From Stachybotrys elegans (taxonomy: Eukaryota > Ascomycota > Sordariomycetes > Hypocreales > Stachybotryaceae), in assembly GCA_020746835.1 (NCBI GenBank), contig JAGPNK010000051.1, forward strand, positions 1-31,612: a stretch of DNA of 31,612 bases. The letters are read 5' to 3'. Position numbers and translations under genes: made by a program. The notes beneath the pieces are model-generated. The model was not told the DNA's origin. It searched no databases and saw only the letters and a list, made by a program, of their open reading frames with translations. The number at the start of each line of letters is the position of its first letter. Position 1 is the first letter of the stretch. Shown piece after piece: positions 9,453 to 19,429 of the stretch.

Positions 9453-9905
9453 TTACTGCAACTTTGCTAGTGAAGAATGTAAAATAATAGCTAAGCTACT
9501 ACCAGTAAGGACTGACAGCATAGTGGCAAGGATAGAAGTCTGAAAGATTGCAATACCCGCAACAGTTACCAATAGTGTGTAAGGTTGCGTACTCAAGGCC
9601 CCCTGCCAACCGAAAAATCGAAGGAAATTGTCGGTCTTGCCTCCAACTCGTACGCAAGCGGTCATAAAGATAGCGCTGCTGAGTAGTTTCCAGTGACTAA
9701 GGAGAGAGTATGTAATAGCTATCACAAAAACAGCAAAATAATGTTTCGAAAAATGAGAGAAATTGCGTGTCATACGTAGTTTCCAACTGATCAAGTTTAC
9801 AGGAGTTGACATTTCTTTAATGTCCAAAAGTTCAATGACCAATTCCAGGCTTTTCCGAAGATACGATGAAACTTTCAAAATGCTAATAAAGGTGTTTTCT
9901 GACAT
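9453..9905 (-). CDS. PRA1-family (prenylated Rab acceptor) membrane protein
   Basis: 150 residues from the ATG at 9905. Residues 25-75 carry a LLD....STPVNL.....R...NFSHFSKHYFAVFV....YSLLS pattern that matches the conserved entry region of PRA1/Yip3 proteins. Four hydrophobic segments follow, at about 57-70, 72-87, 108-121 and 124-144, arranged as the two helical hairpins usual for this family. PRA1 proteins sit in Golgi, ER or endosomal membranes and bind prenylated Rab GTPases during vesicle transport. Fungal members are usually near 160-180 residues, so this copy is slightly short at both ends. It may be a divergent paralogue rather than the housekeeping gene. It is divergent from the Cdc25-like gene, with 429 bp between them. 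Confidence 0.75.
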   Translation of the reverse strand: MSENTFISILKVSSYLRKSLELVIELLDIKEMSTPVNLISWKLRMTRNFSHFSKHYFAVFVIAITYSLLSHWKLLSSAIFMTACVRVGGKTDNFLRFFGWQGALSTQPYTLLVTVAGIAIFQTSILATMLSVLTGSSLAIILHSSLAKLQ

Positions 9906-10334
9906 GTTTGCTGTACAGTAATTCTTTCTGGCTTGACCGGGTATATGTAGACCATCAAAGTAGCAATCGATGTCGTGGTATTTATGTATTTGTCACGAGG
10001 CTGACGTGGGAATATCCCGTCGTCCAAAACTAGCCTCGCCCAAGACCCACCCCTTCTCCAGCTATACCCGTAGTACCTATTACAGTAAGAACCTCGAACG
10101 AGGGACAGGTGCCATAATTGGCTCTTCAGGCTCAACCAGGCTGAGTATATCAAAACGGCTTTTGCGCGTTCCACTTCAGCAGTAGTGTATATGAATAAGT
10201 CCTTAACAGTAGTAAGTGCATTGTCTCTTCTGGTTCCTCAATCTGTTCATCTTCATCTTTCAATCCACGGTGCCATTGTTCAATTCTAGGACGAATGCAC
10301 ACGAGCTTGTCGTGAGCAGCCTCCAAAAGTCAGA

Positions 10335-10865
10335 ATGTCGGAACTCGATGAGCGTCATGTCTACAAGTTACCTCATACCAGCAACGAAGATGATGTCTTC
10401 CCGCGAATTTCTCTGGAAACAATGTTCAACGTCATGCAAGGCAATTACCGAGATAATTACGACCGATCTATTATCGTTGACTGCCGATTCGACTATGAAT
10501 ACAAGGGTGGACACATCGATGGTGCTGTCAACTTCAGCCATGAAGAGTTGCTCATCAGCCACTTATTTTCAGCCCCTACAGTTGGATGCACATTGCTGAT
10601 CTTCCATTGCGAGTACTCGAAATTAAGGGCACCGACTATGGCATATCATATTCGAGCAAAGGATCGCAATGAAAACAGTGGACAATATCCAAAGCTTAGC
10701 TTTCCGGAAATGTACATCCTGGATGGAGGGTACAATGCTTTCTTTAATCAGCACTTTGATAGCTGCATACCTAGAGGCTATGTTGGGCTGGATGCCGAAG
10801 AATATACAGCTGTGCGTGACCTCGAGCTGGCTCGCATCCGGCGTGCCATGAAAGGTCGCTCTTAA
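10335..10865 (+). CDS. Cdc25-like rhodanese-fold phosphatase, catalytic domain only
   Basis: 176 residues from the ATG at 10335. A DCRF.YEY.GGHI.GAVN block (residues 49-66) and an IFHCEYSKLRAP block (89-100) are the two hallmark motifs of Cdc25 phosphatases. The catalytic HCX5R loop is complete, with C92 and R98. The C-terminal YILDGGYNAFF...C.PRGYV segment also matches Cdc25. Full-length fungal Cdc25/NimT proteins have a long regulatory N-terminus that is absent here, so this is a stand-alone catalytic domain, or a gene whose 5' exons I cannot see. The substrate could be a CDK; some Cdc25-like mini proteins act as arsenate reductases. The frame is intact with no stops. Confidence 0.8.
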   Translation: MSELDERHVYKLPHTSNEDDVFPRISLETMFNVMQGNYRDNYDRSIIVDCRFDYEYKGGHIDGAVNFSHEELLISHLFSAPTVGCTLLIFHCEYSKLRAPTMAYHIRAKDRNENSGQYPKLSFPEMYILDGGYNAFFNQHFDSCIPRGYVGLDAEEYTAVRDLELARIRRAMKGRS

Positions 10866-11324
10866 CACCTATTAGAAGCTTCCGGTGGAGCCTTGAGTCA
10901 ACGTCGTTAATGGTAGACTACGGTATTGACTACTGCTATACTAGGTATCTAACCTCAAAATACAAACTACAAACTACAACCTGCAACTGCATTATTCTTA
11001 TTGTGATGTTCGATCTGGGAGCTGAAGGTTAACATTGGAGAGTGTAGTTTATCCAAAGCCCCCCAAAGACTCCTCGGAGATGGATCTCACATTTTAAACG
11101 TGGAAATAGTAAATAAATAGAGGGGAGATGGTTCATGATTCATCTCACATTCCCGTCCAAGACTTATCAAAGAAAGGCAATCAAATTCCCAACGGTCTAC
11201 CTACTCAATACATACTTTCTTTTTCTTCAACAAGCTTGTTACATACATACCTACTGTATGTATATACTAGGAAGTAAGCTTTTGGAACCATTAACGCTCA
11301 CCCCTCCGACATTCTACATGGATG

Positions 11325-11740
11325 TCACTTTTCCATGAACCGTCCTTGTTCCTGCCTGAGTAGTGCTGTGAGATCCTTAATAGCATCTGTAAGATCCCGG
11401 AAGGTTGCATTTGATGTAATACAGCTGCAGCAGTTTTTGCACCGATGCTCCATCGACCCTCTTTGCAGGTCTCCGTTGTAAAGCGTAGGCCTCCGTAACA
11501 TTGTGCGTCCTCGTCGATGTCGTGAAGGACTCTGATCATCTCCACTGGACAAAGGTGATCCTGCTGCCGGAGTTGGCATGTAGCTCTCGTCAGAGGCAAT
11601 AAAATGCTCAAGGCTGCCGGCACTGTCGCTTTCAACTTCTGTGTCGCTAGCTGATATACAGTATGACCTTAGTTTTCTAACCTAAAAAGCAAGGGAGCTT
11701 TTGTTACTGTACCTGTTGTGTCAGATGAGCAGGATGTCAT
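11325..11740 (-). CDS. Hypothetical spliced protein with Cys cluster and C-terminal helix
   Basis: Exons 11740-11713 and 11650-11325 join across a 62-nt intron (GTACAG donor, TATATCAG acceptor) to give 117 residues. The N-terminal half is Ser/Thr/Asp-rich and probably disordered. Then come an RHRRGR basic run, a HRCKNCCSC cysteine cluster, and a helix-like end (LTDAIKDLTALLRQEQGRF). The frame stays open upstream of this ATG to a second possible acceptor at 11780, so another 5' exon may exist. It would overlap the relic transposon end F, where I find no in-frame start. The family is not recognised. It could also be the tail of a truncated gene. Confidence 0.4.
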
Positions 11741-11859
11741 TGTGGCGGTTGTACTGGCAATGCTATCAAAACGTTTGCGCTGTTAAAGTAAGGAAGACGA
11801 ACATACTGGGTCTAGAGCTACTATATAGAGCAATACTCACCGTCGAGAAAGCGCAATTT

Positions 11860-12310
11860 TTGGCTCTTAGTCATCATATAAGTCAAAGATATGATACTAT
11901 TGAAAAGCCAGTGTCCGGCATGACGTCCTGGGAGAGCAAAGGCGCGAAAAGGCGATAAATGAGAACACAAGTGGGAGAGGCAGAAAGAGGGGAGGACAGA
12001 GAGAGGGGGGACAGAGAGTGGGCGAACAGAGAGAGGGAGAGCAGGGAGAGGGAGTGTTAGAGGGTGGGGGGTGGGGGTGGGGGGGTGGGCAGAAGGTAGA
12101 GGGCGTGTGATCTGTTAGAGCCGTTTTTAGATGTCATCTTACCTAGCAATTGGAACTGCTCGTGGGGTTGCTCACGACAAAAATGGGGACCCGGTGGGGT
12201 ATTTATATTGCTAAAGCTAAAGATCGAGATGACAGGGTATGCACACTAGATGCACTGTAGTGTAGCGGTGGTACAGCGGTTTGGTGAAATCCATGGTTAG
12301 ATCGTCATCC
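11860..12310 (-). mobile_element. Relic F: decayed companion-gene end of a C-like element
   Basis: Read on the minus strand, 12260 to 11860 matches the left part of element C in order: an ACACTACAGTG patch, TCATC.CGATCTTTAGCTTTAGCA, a TATAAATACC box, GTAAGATGACATCTAAAAA.GGCTC, a long pyrimidine tract, and a start region reading ATGCCGGACACTGGCTTTT (ATG at 11921). The companion frame then carries a one-base insertion and stops, and similarity ends near 11860. The outer TIR at about 12310 is no longer recognisable. It is a dead fragment with no transposase. Confidence 0.75.
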
Positions 12311-12931
12311 ACGGCTTCTGGAAATATGAGCCAGAGTACGGGCTGCTACGTTCTCTAATTTGCCAATTCCGTGTGATTAACCTAGCAGGGATTGCAGGTG
12401 AAGAAGCCAACTGCCTGCAGCCTGTTCTCGATTTAACCCCTCTGTTACTAGTTTCCCTGAAGATCGCTTCATTGGTATTAAAGATAGATATATGCTGTAA
12501 ACGTAGGGACGCTGCGACTAAAGCGGGCGATGACTCGAAGTGCGACGTAGGCCTCGGGACCGGCGCGTAGGCGTCTTAGGGTCCAGTTGTTAACATGACA
12601 TGTGTGTAGAGATGATCATAACCTACATCCTGCAGGGGGCGACGTGACCCTGAATGTGTTCTTTGGCGTCATTGGCGCCGAATAGGTTGTGTGCGTGCTC
12701 ATAGTGACTTACAATGCTTACCATGCAGGTCAAATTTGGGGAACAATGCCAGAGTATTTAAAGTTGTCCGTAAAAGCTAAATTTGGCTACCACTGATTAC
12801 TGGTATTCCCAAGTCCCCACCTCCGAACCAGGCATCCAATTCGACACATACCGCACTGCATCACGGCGAGCTACGTATGGGTGCCAAATAGTTGGCCAAG
12901 GATCTTTTGAAAGAGTAACGATGTGTGTTGA
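12311..12931. other. Intergenic stretch without supported gene
   Basis: Short open frames only, none with a recognisable motif. It lies between relic F and the 3' end of the GH64-like gene. Confidence 0.5.
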
Positions 12932-14257
12932 TCAGTCTACAAATGTACATCCGCTTGCAGGTGCCCCAACGAAAATAGTTAAAGTGTCTGCGGCTCCAGA
13001 AGAGAGTGTACCAGAAGCGTCCTCGTGATCCGGGTTGACGTCATCGTAGGCGTAAGTATAGCCCTTCCCATCAATTTCATACTTGTGTACCAGACGGCTG
13101 TAGTGGTTCGTTGGATTTGCCCGATAGTACTGGGAAGAATCTACGCTAGGTTGTATATTCCCATATTCTAGGAGGAGAGTAGAGCGCACAAAAGCAGAAC
13201 ATAGCCGTGGGATAACAGCAGTGTGTATGATGTTATCGCCATCCATCTTGCCAAACGGACCACTATCACATCCCCAGATGTCCAGGGCCGTAGGCTTTTC
13301 GTAGTCACGATTATCGCCATCACAGGTGAGGAGAGTTGCAGTAACTCGGCATGTGATATTGCCAGCCTCTGTTTGTGTATTGATAGTTAAGGGTGTGGTG
13401 GCATAGTATTCCCAGACCCGGTCGATGTACCGACTCCAGTAGTGCTCAAAATCGGTGGGGTTGACCATACTGTACTGGCTTGGAGAAAGAACACGGATAG
13501 GTCTTCCGAGCTCATTTACAACGCAAAGGTTGCTCCAGGGAAAGCCGTCGGTATTGGTCTGGATAGCAAGCTCCCTACATATGTCTGCAACGGCAGCTGG
13601 GCGCAGGCCACATGTGATCTGTGTCTGACTGCCATCGAGAACAGTGAGCTGCATGCCTAATACCATTCCAACGAAGTCAACGAGGCTGAGGTTAGCATAT
13701 AGCGTTAAATCAGCAGTGTATGTCAGTTCGACAAATCCCCAGCTCAAGTCAAAACTCGAATCGTTGGGGTCAATTGCTGAGGGATGTATCAGGCCATCTC
13801 CGTTAGGTGTATTAATGACATAAAAGTTGAGTCTACCCTCGCAAAAATATATTCGGGCTGAGGTGATAGATCTTGTCAGGTTTACTTCTATGGACTCTCC
13901 CTTCTGGGGCAGGGAGATAGCAACACGTTCGGATATTGAGACGGGTACATGCGAGCCTCCAGAACTGGGGTAGATGAGGGTCCCATCAGCAGCAACAAAG
14001 ACAATTGCGTTGTTAGAGTCTAGTCCAGTCAAATAAGCATGAACTTGAGCACCTTCAAAGTTGTTCACAAATTGTACAGATAGTGGTTTTGATGTGGCAC
14101 CCTCTCCCCGTCGAACCGCCTCTGAAGGGAATAAGTAAGAGTCCTTGATGATGTCTTCCTCTTCTAAAGTAACGTTTTGAATACCTCTAGGGCGTGCAAT
14201 TGTGATATTATTGATGCTATTGGCTTGGCTACCGTTAGCAATATTTGAGAGTGCCAT
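12932..14257 (-). CDS. GH64-type beta-1,3-glucanase / thaumatin-like fold protein
   Basis: 441 residues, single exon, from the ATG at 14257. The sequence follows fungal GH64 proteins: an LSVQFVNNF...AYLTGLD start of the beta-barrel, a WGFVELTY...DLTLYANLSLVDFVG core, and a C-terminal YYRANPTNHYSRLVH...GKGYTYAYDDVNP block. GH64 enzymes cut beta-1,3-glucan using a Glu/Asp pair. E177 and D194 sit in the expected core segment, but I cannot confirm the exact pairing by alignment. No N-terminal signal peptide is visible, since the first 25 residues are polar. The protein is therefore either cytosolic or missing a 5' exon. Its substrate would be cell-wall glucan, self or from another fungus. Confidence 0.75.
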   Translation of the reverse strand: MALSNIANGSQANSINNITIARPRGIQNVTLEEEDIIKDSYLFPSEAVRRGEGATSKPLSVQFVNNFEGAQVHAYLTGLDSNNAIVFVAADGTLIYPSSGGSHVPVSISERVAISLPQKGESIEVNLTRSITSARIYFCEGRLNFYVINTPNGDGLIHPSAIDPNDSSFDLSWGFVELTYTADLTLYANLSLVDFVGMVLGMQLTVLDGSQTQITCGLRPAAVADICRELAIQTNTDGFPWSNLCVVNELGRPIRVLSPSQYSMVNPTDFEHYWSRYIDRVWEYYATTPLTINTQTEAGNITCRVTATLLTCDGDNRDYEKPTALDIWGCDSGPFGKMDGDNIIHTAVIPRLCSAFVRSTLLLEYGNIQPSVDSSQYYRANPTNHYSRLVHKYEIDGKGYTYAYDDVNPDHEDASGTLSSGAADTLTIFVGAPASGCTFVD

Positions 14258-14478
14258 TTGTATTGCGTATAAAGCCCAGGAAGGCAGACACCCTAAGGTG
14301 CATTAGACAAGACTAGGAAAGAGAGAAAGGGGAATGACTGGCTAGCTTGCTCTAGTCTTTGCCTGTATAGGAGCAAAATATGGCCTTGCGTAAAACAGAT
14401 ACACAATAGCCGTTTTATAAATATGAACAGTATATTTATATATACATACATACATACACATTACTATTAATTTTATAG

Positions 14479-14593
14479 GTTATCTTAGGTATACCTAGAA
14501 AAAGTACTGGATGGGCACCTAATCCAGTATTGGAGGCTTATACTAGCTTATTAGGAACAGAAGAGAGCATTGTTCTTTTGTACGAACTAAATG
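14479..14593 (+). pseudogene. Host membrane-protein gene, fragment 1 (left of element B)
   Basis: An open frame of 38 codons (from GTT at 14479 to AAT at 14590-14592, then the first base of the next codon) reads into the left boundary of element B. A TTTTATAG acceptor-like site precedes it and no ATG is present, so earlier exons are missing or unrecognised. The predicted peptide runs naturally into the fragments at about 19430-19494 and 25299-25822. Confidence 0.5.
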
Positions 14594-14595
14594 TA

Positions 14596-14690
14596 AGTAG
14601 AAGTCAGGTTTAGCGTCCGTCAATTTAAACTTTCACTCTTTCTAGAAGGGTCCATTTTTGGCCCCGCCTGGCGCAGGCACAGTGTGTGGC
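14596..14690 (+). repeat. Right terminal inverted repeat of element B
   Basis: It shares TCAGGTTTAGCGTCCG, GGTCCATTTTTGGCCCC and TGGCGCAGGCACAGTGTG with the ends of element A. The terminal C of CAGT is absent, so the end reads TA then AGTAGAAG. Confidence 0.8.
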
Positions 14691-15130
14691 TTGCTTCCAG
14701 AAGTCTCTTGAGTCCCTTACCTCTAACAGCCAGCTTTTAGTGCCTTAGGCATTAAACGAATTTTATGACTAAGCCCTGGGAAGAAAGAGTAAGCGGAATA
14801 AATGATCTAGCAACATTGCCATCGTGATCACTTATACCGAGCGTAGTGGTTGCAGGGTTCAACAATGGTACTGCCTCCTGCCTTCTCGTACATATGGAAC
14901 AGTATACTCATGCCGTATTGTCCAGAATATTCCTCAGTGCCGCCATTTAAGAAGGATAAACATCGTGGCTAACGGCTCAGTTTAGTGCACTAGAATATTC
15001 TAGAATATGAGATCAATGCATATAATCAGGAGCTCCCCTATGACCCTCCCAAGCAGAGTTGTTTTACAAAATAATATTTTCTACTAACCAATGGAAGAAG
15101 CTATTAGTTTTACATACGCTATACAGTAGT

Positions 15131-18100
15131 TTAAGTTAGCTTATCTGTGTATATACAGATAAAAGTGACTCTTCCAGATGGAGAACCAATTACCACTCTG
15201 GATTCTGAGATAGCGACACAGTTTTGGGGGGCTGGCCGGAAGTTCACAGGCAACCACAGTATCTTGTGCCCGCCCCATGTAATCCAATAGCCATCTTCAT
15301 CCAGCCCGCATCGTGATCGTATTGGGTTGCTAACATCCAAAGGTAGGTTGGATGGTAGGCGCGACAAGTGAGTAATATTTATCTTAAAAATCGTGGTGTC
15401 TGTGTATAGGTGGAAACCGTCCGTAGTGAATGATAGCAGAGATGTTGCTCGAGCGTTGAAAATTTGCAGACACTTGCCGGTCGCGGCATCCCAGAGCCGA
15501 GCGGTGTGATCCCATGAGGCTGATGCAAGATGCTTCGCATCCGGCGAGAAGACTACTGACCTTACCCCGTTGCTATGGCCCTCAACTGTCTGGAGGCATT
15601 GGCCCATCATGGCATCCCAGAGCCGAATGGTATGATCCCATGAGGCCGATGCAAGATGCTTGGCATCTGGCGAGAAGACCACTGAATATACCCATCGGCT
15701 ATGGCCCTTAAGTGTCTGGAGACATTGGCCGGTCACGGCATCCCAGAGCCGAACAGTCTTATCACCTGAGGCTGATGCAAGATGCTTTGCATTCGGCGAG
15801 AAGACCACTGAGTATACCCCGCCACTATGGCCCTCAAGTGTCTGCAGGCATTGGCCGGTCGTGATATCCCAGAGCCGAACAGTCTCATCATGTGAGGCTG
15901 ATGCAAGATGCTTTGCATCCGGCGAGAAGACCACTGAGTATACCCCATCGCTATGGCCCTCAAGTGTCTGTAGGCATTGGCCGGTTGTGGTATTCCAGAG
16001 CCGAACAGTCTTATCATCCGAGGCTGATGCAAGATGCTTTGCATCCGGCGAGAAGACCACTGAGTATACCCCATCGCTATGGCCCTCAAGTGTCTGCAGG
16101 CAGTGGCCGGTCGTTGTATCCCAGAGCTGAACGGTCTCATCATGTGAGGCTGATGCGAGATGCTTTGCATCCGGCGAGAAGGCCACTGACCTTACCCTAT
16201 CGCTATGGCCCTCAAGTGTCTGTAGGCATTGGCCGGTTGTGGTATTCCAGAGCCGAACAGTCTTATCATCCGAGGCTGATGCAAGATGCTTTGCATCCGG
16301 CGAGAAGGCTACTGACCTTACCCAGTGGCTATGGCCCTCAAGTGTGTGCAGGCATTGGCCGGTCACGGCATCCCAGAGCCGAATGGTGTGATCATATGAG
16401 GCCGATGCAAGATGCTTCGCATCCGGCGAGAAGGCCACCGAGTTTACCGGACTGGTATGACCCTCAAGCGTCTGCAGGCACGAATCCCAGTTCTGTTCCA
16501 TAGTCCCAGATACAGACAACCAAGCCCATTGTGCCTTTAAGAACACCTTTCGTATAGGGCTTTTGAGTGGTAAGAAGGCGATAAGAGCGTAGATTTGAAG
16601 CGGGTAAGAGTCAATAGTTGACAGATAGGTCAGGCTAAAACGGAAAGCATCATCAAGTAGTAGCAATCCTTCTTCGTTTTTCTGCGGCTTATATAGCAAT
16701 GAGTATCTTTTGCTGTTTAATTAAGATAGGCAGAACGCACCTGTAAAACGGAACGCAATGTTCGCAGAATGCCAAGGCTGTCCGATGCCCGCCCTACCAG
16801 ACTCAGTGTTTCAATCCAGTATAGCAGGTGGCTAGAGAGGAACAGGTGAAGTTCATCACCCCAGATGTGTATGTCTCCTTTCTTTAGGTGATCGACCCAA
16901 TAAAGACAGGCATATTCAAGCTCCGGCGGGATATGGTAAATTATCGTTTGCTGATCTATATCGGATCGAGCAATTCCTGGTCTTCGCAAATCGCACATAT
17001 CCCTTCGAAGCTTTTTCTTCATGAGGCGGAGGCAATGGACCACTATATCTTGATGTATCTGCTTCTCGTCTATCCAAAGTCGTGTTTTCTTCCGTGTCTC
17101 AGTATCAACTAAGAAATCCCGAAAAGATAGATGAAATAGGCGTACAGGATCCTTCGATGACATAGGAACATGCAGAACTGAATGAAGCATCTTCAGTTGA
17201 TCGACAATCATGGCTTGTGAAACGCTCAGCAATCCCTCCAGAGCCGAGATCGAAAGGGGACTCTCAAGAGTAATAATGATGCCGACAAGCTTTCGAAGCT
17301 GTTGAATGACTTCATCTCTCTTTCGTTCCGATTGAATACCGACGATTTGTCGATTCAATATTGGCAAGTACGTCGCATCGAGGCCGGAGGTTGCACTCTT
17401 GCCCTTGTACACCAAAATCTCCTCGAGAAGCTTGTCAGGGTGGCCATGACTGGGCTCGGAGATGAATCGACAAGCAGTTGCGGCGGAGATAAAAAGTGGC
17501 TTTGCGAGGTCCACTAAAGCCTTGATCCTGGAATCGCCCGGCCAGTCCGGAGGTAGCCGTGTTTCCACGACCGTAAGGTTATAATCATCCCGTATCGATC
17601 GAAACTCGTGTTCTAGAAATACCGAGATATCGTGTTCGATAATGTCGGATCTGATTTCGTGAAGAATGAGATCTTGGTAGGTGCCCTGTGCCTTTGCGAA
17701 CCCAAGGCGGATCGGCAAATCCGGCCTGCTAGTCACAAACACTTTCACCCCGGGTATTTGTGGAGACTGCATGCGCGCAAAGAGATGGATGATGCTTCTA
17801 ATCTTGTCATCGCCCTCGCATTCATCTAGTGCATCCACAATGATGACAAGTGGGCTCGACAGAGTGATCTTGGACAAGGGCTCAAAGATCAACTTCTGGA
17901 ACTGCTCATGCATAGCTGACCCCGAAATTGTCGAGTCTTTCTCGATTGTGCTCATCAACATCGGCGCTAAGCTCGGCTCTTTATCTGCCAGCTGGCGGGC
18001 TATCGTCGTCATGAACTTGGTGGCATACCCTCGATCAGCCTCTCCTCTTTTGAAGAAAAAGCTGGCACCGAGGTGTTTTGTCCCAGACAACGAGCGAGCG

Positions 18101-18834
18101 ATGGTCCGTGATATGGTTGACTTTCCCGTCCCAGCCATGCCATTCAACCAAAAGACTGACTTGGCGCTAGGATCGTGAACCCATGCTAGGATCTGGTCGA
18201 GGAGCTCCACTCGCGTATTTTCAAGGCAGGTTGGATTCGACTCTTCGTCATGGGAATTAAACGAGGCACCCTTGGCGATAGTAAGCCGGTCAAGCACCAC
18301 AACCTGATCAGTGTTCAAGGCAACGGCACTATCCAATGTTTCTGTTAGCTCGAAGGGTCCTGTAAGTGTGATAAGGATAATCGTGACTCACAGATGGTCA
18401 TGCTGTAGCGCCAGGGAAAGTGTCTGCGTGTAGCCTGCAATCTCCTGGACATCCTTCTCCACCTCTTGGCTGCTGAGAGGCCATCTTAAGGCAGTGAGTC
18501 CAAGACGGGCCCTAATCTTATGCCTTGTTCCTTCTGGTCGGAGCTTTTGCTCGAGCTTTTCGAGTTTCCTCTCCAAGGCTTGAAATTTGCATAAGCTGTC
18601 TCGGAGCCCGGCCTGCAGCTTCTGGGAGCTTTTAAGCCTCGCGGCAGTAGGACCGGTGAGCAGCCTGTCGATGTCTCCTGCGATCGCACCAAGATTATTA
18701 ACCTCTTGCAGGAGTCTCTGTACATCGCTCTCAGCATTCTTGACGTCTTTGATGTATTGTGAGCATATCGAAGCAATCTTGGCCGACAAGTCGACGACGG
18801 CGATAATACTAGCCGCGACGCCGAGCCCTTCCAT
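15131..18834 (-). CDS. NACHT-WD40 STAND NLR protein, cargo of element B
   Basis: Exons 18834-18392, 18328-16741 and 16687-15131 encode 1195 residues. The first two exons have exactly the same length as in element A. The first intron (GTGAGT...GGATAG) is in frame only with the distal acceptor. The second ends in ATAAG. The domains match A: helical N-terminus (49 of the first 59 residues identical by eye), Walker A GMAGTGKST (K217), Walker B IIVDALDE (D313), then eight 42-residue WD40 repeats (747-1082) and the ITWGG...LWLPVNFRP tail. All motifs are intact, so the gene may work although its transposon is disabled. It probably acts, like related fungal NLRs, in ligand sensing and triggering of cell death or defence. 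That role is inferred from architecture. Confidence 0.92.
15473..16480 (-). repeat. Eight tandem 126-bp WD40-encoding repeats
   Basis: Unit length and register are the same as in element A (CLQTLEGH start), but the units differ from each other more. The residues after LEGH are TSP, SHW, SDR, SDG, SDG, SGG, SRW and SNG. Before the T they are YDH, DDK, HDE, DDK, HDE, GDK, WDH and WDH. The repeat pool hardly overlaps with that of element A. Confidence 0.92.
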
Positions 18835-19084
18835 GACAGAATGGCTTGGTGGGTTTGAAGTCCCTGCTTACCCTTTGGACTGGACTGTGAGGACGAGCCA
18901 GCTCTGGCGGGGTAGTTTAGGCTACGGAGTAAGAGTAAATTCAGCTCCCTTCTCATGATTGGCGCGATAAGGATAAGTGAGGCGATCTGTGTCACGTGCA
19001 TCATAGGTAACCATGCTGCCACGTATCATCTGTTCGAGTCATCCACATGCGGGTCAGCTCTCGCAGCCAGGCGTTCGTCAAGAG

Positions 19085-19175
19085 TGCACGGGATCGTTTG
19101 GGCGATGTCCTTGATCGGGACATTATCCAGGAGCAGAGCATAAACCTTCTCCTTCGGAGTTAGTCACGGGGCCAT
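19085..19175 (-). pseudogene. Transposase 5' remnant in element B
   Basis: The ATG at 19175 begins MAP then a stop. In shifted frames the sequence continues as TPKEKVYALLLDNVPIKDIAQTIPCT, the counterpart of A's transposase residues ~6-32. Homology ends near 19085, where the sequence changes to the NLR upstream region. This is the internal-deletion junction. Confidence 0.8.
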
Positions 19176-19332
19176 TAGGGGATAAAGCACTCTTTTGAGC
19201 CAATTCTGAGGCTTCTGTTGTAGGAGACAGAAGTGGCGGCCTATCCACTCGTGGATGGCCGGCCAATGTTCGTGTCTGAGGCATCAACTTGGTTGTTAGT
19301 GCTAGAGTGCCCACGGTACTTCCAGAGGCAGG

Positions 19333-19427
19333 CTAGGCACTGCGCCTGTGCCGCGCGGGGTCAAAAATGGACCCTAGTTGAAAGAGTCAAACTTTAGATC
19401 GGCGGACGCTAAACTTTAACCCTACTG
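19333..19427 (-). repeat. Left terminal inverted repeat of element B
   Basis: On the minus strand from 19427 it reads CAGTAGGGTTAAAGTTTAGC, then the GGTCCATTTTTGACCCC and CGGCACAGGCGCAGTGCC blocks, matching A's left end through the conserved segment up to CTAGC(T/C)TGCCTCTG. Confidence 0.85.
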
Positions 19428-19429
19428 TA

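Larger units (their letters stand above)
14596..19427 (-). mobile_element. Element B: TIR-flanked NLR element lacking transposase
   Basis: 4832 bp, inverted relative to element A, with TA on both sides (14594-14595 and 19428-19429). Read on the minus strand from 19427 it begins CAGTAGGGTTAAAG...AGCGTCCGCCGATCTAAAG, the counterpart of A's left end. The other end (14596 on plus) matches A's right end but lacks the first C. It holds the first ~30 codons of the transposase with a stop at codon 4, then jumps to the region upstream of the NLR. About 2.3 kb of transposase and companion sequence is missing compared with A. The NLR and 3' tail are retained. It cannot move by itself but has two TIRs that A's transposase might recognise (inference). 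Confidence 0.85.

Noticed and set aside
14471..14593. Extending host fragment 1 upstream to an ATG near 14379 through a GTAAAA donor
   Set aside because: It is frame-compatible, but the donor and the three-codon exon are too weak to support.
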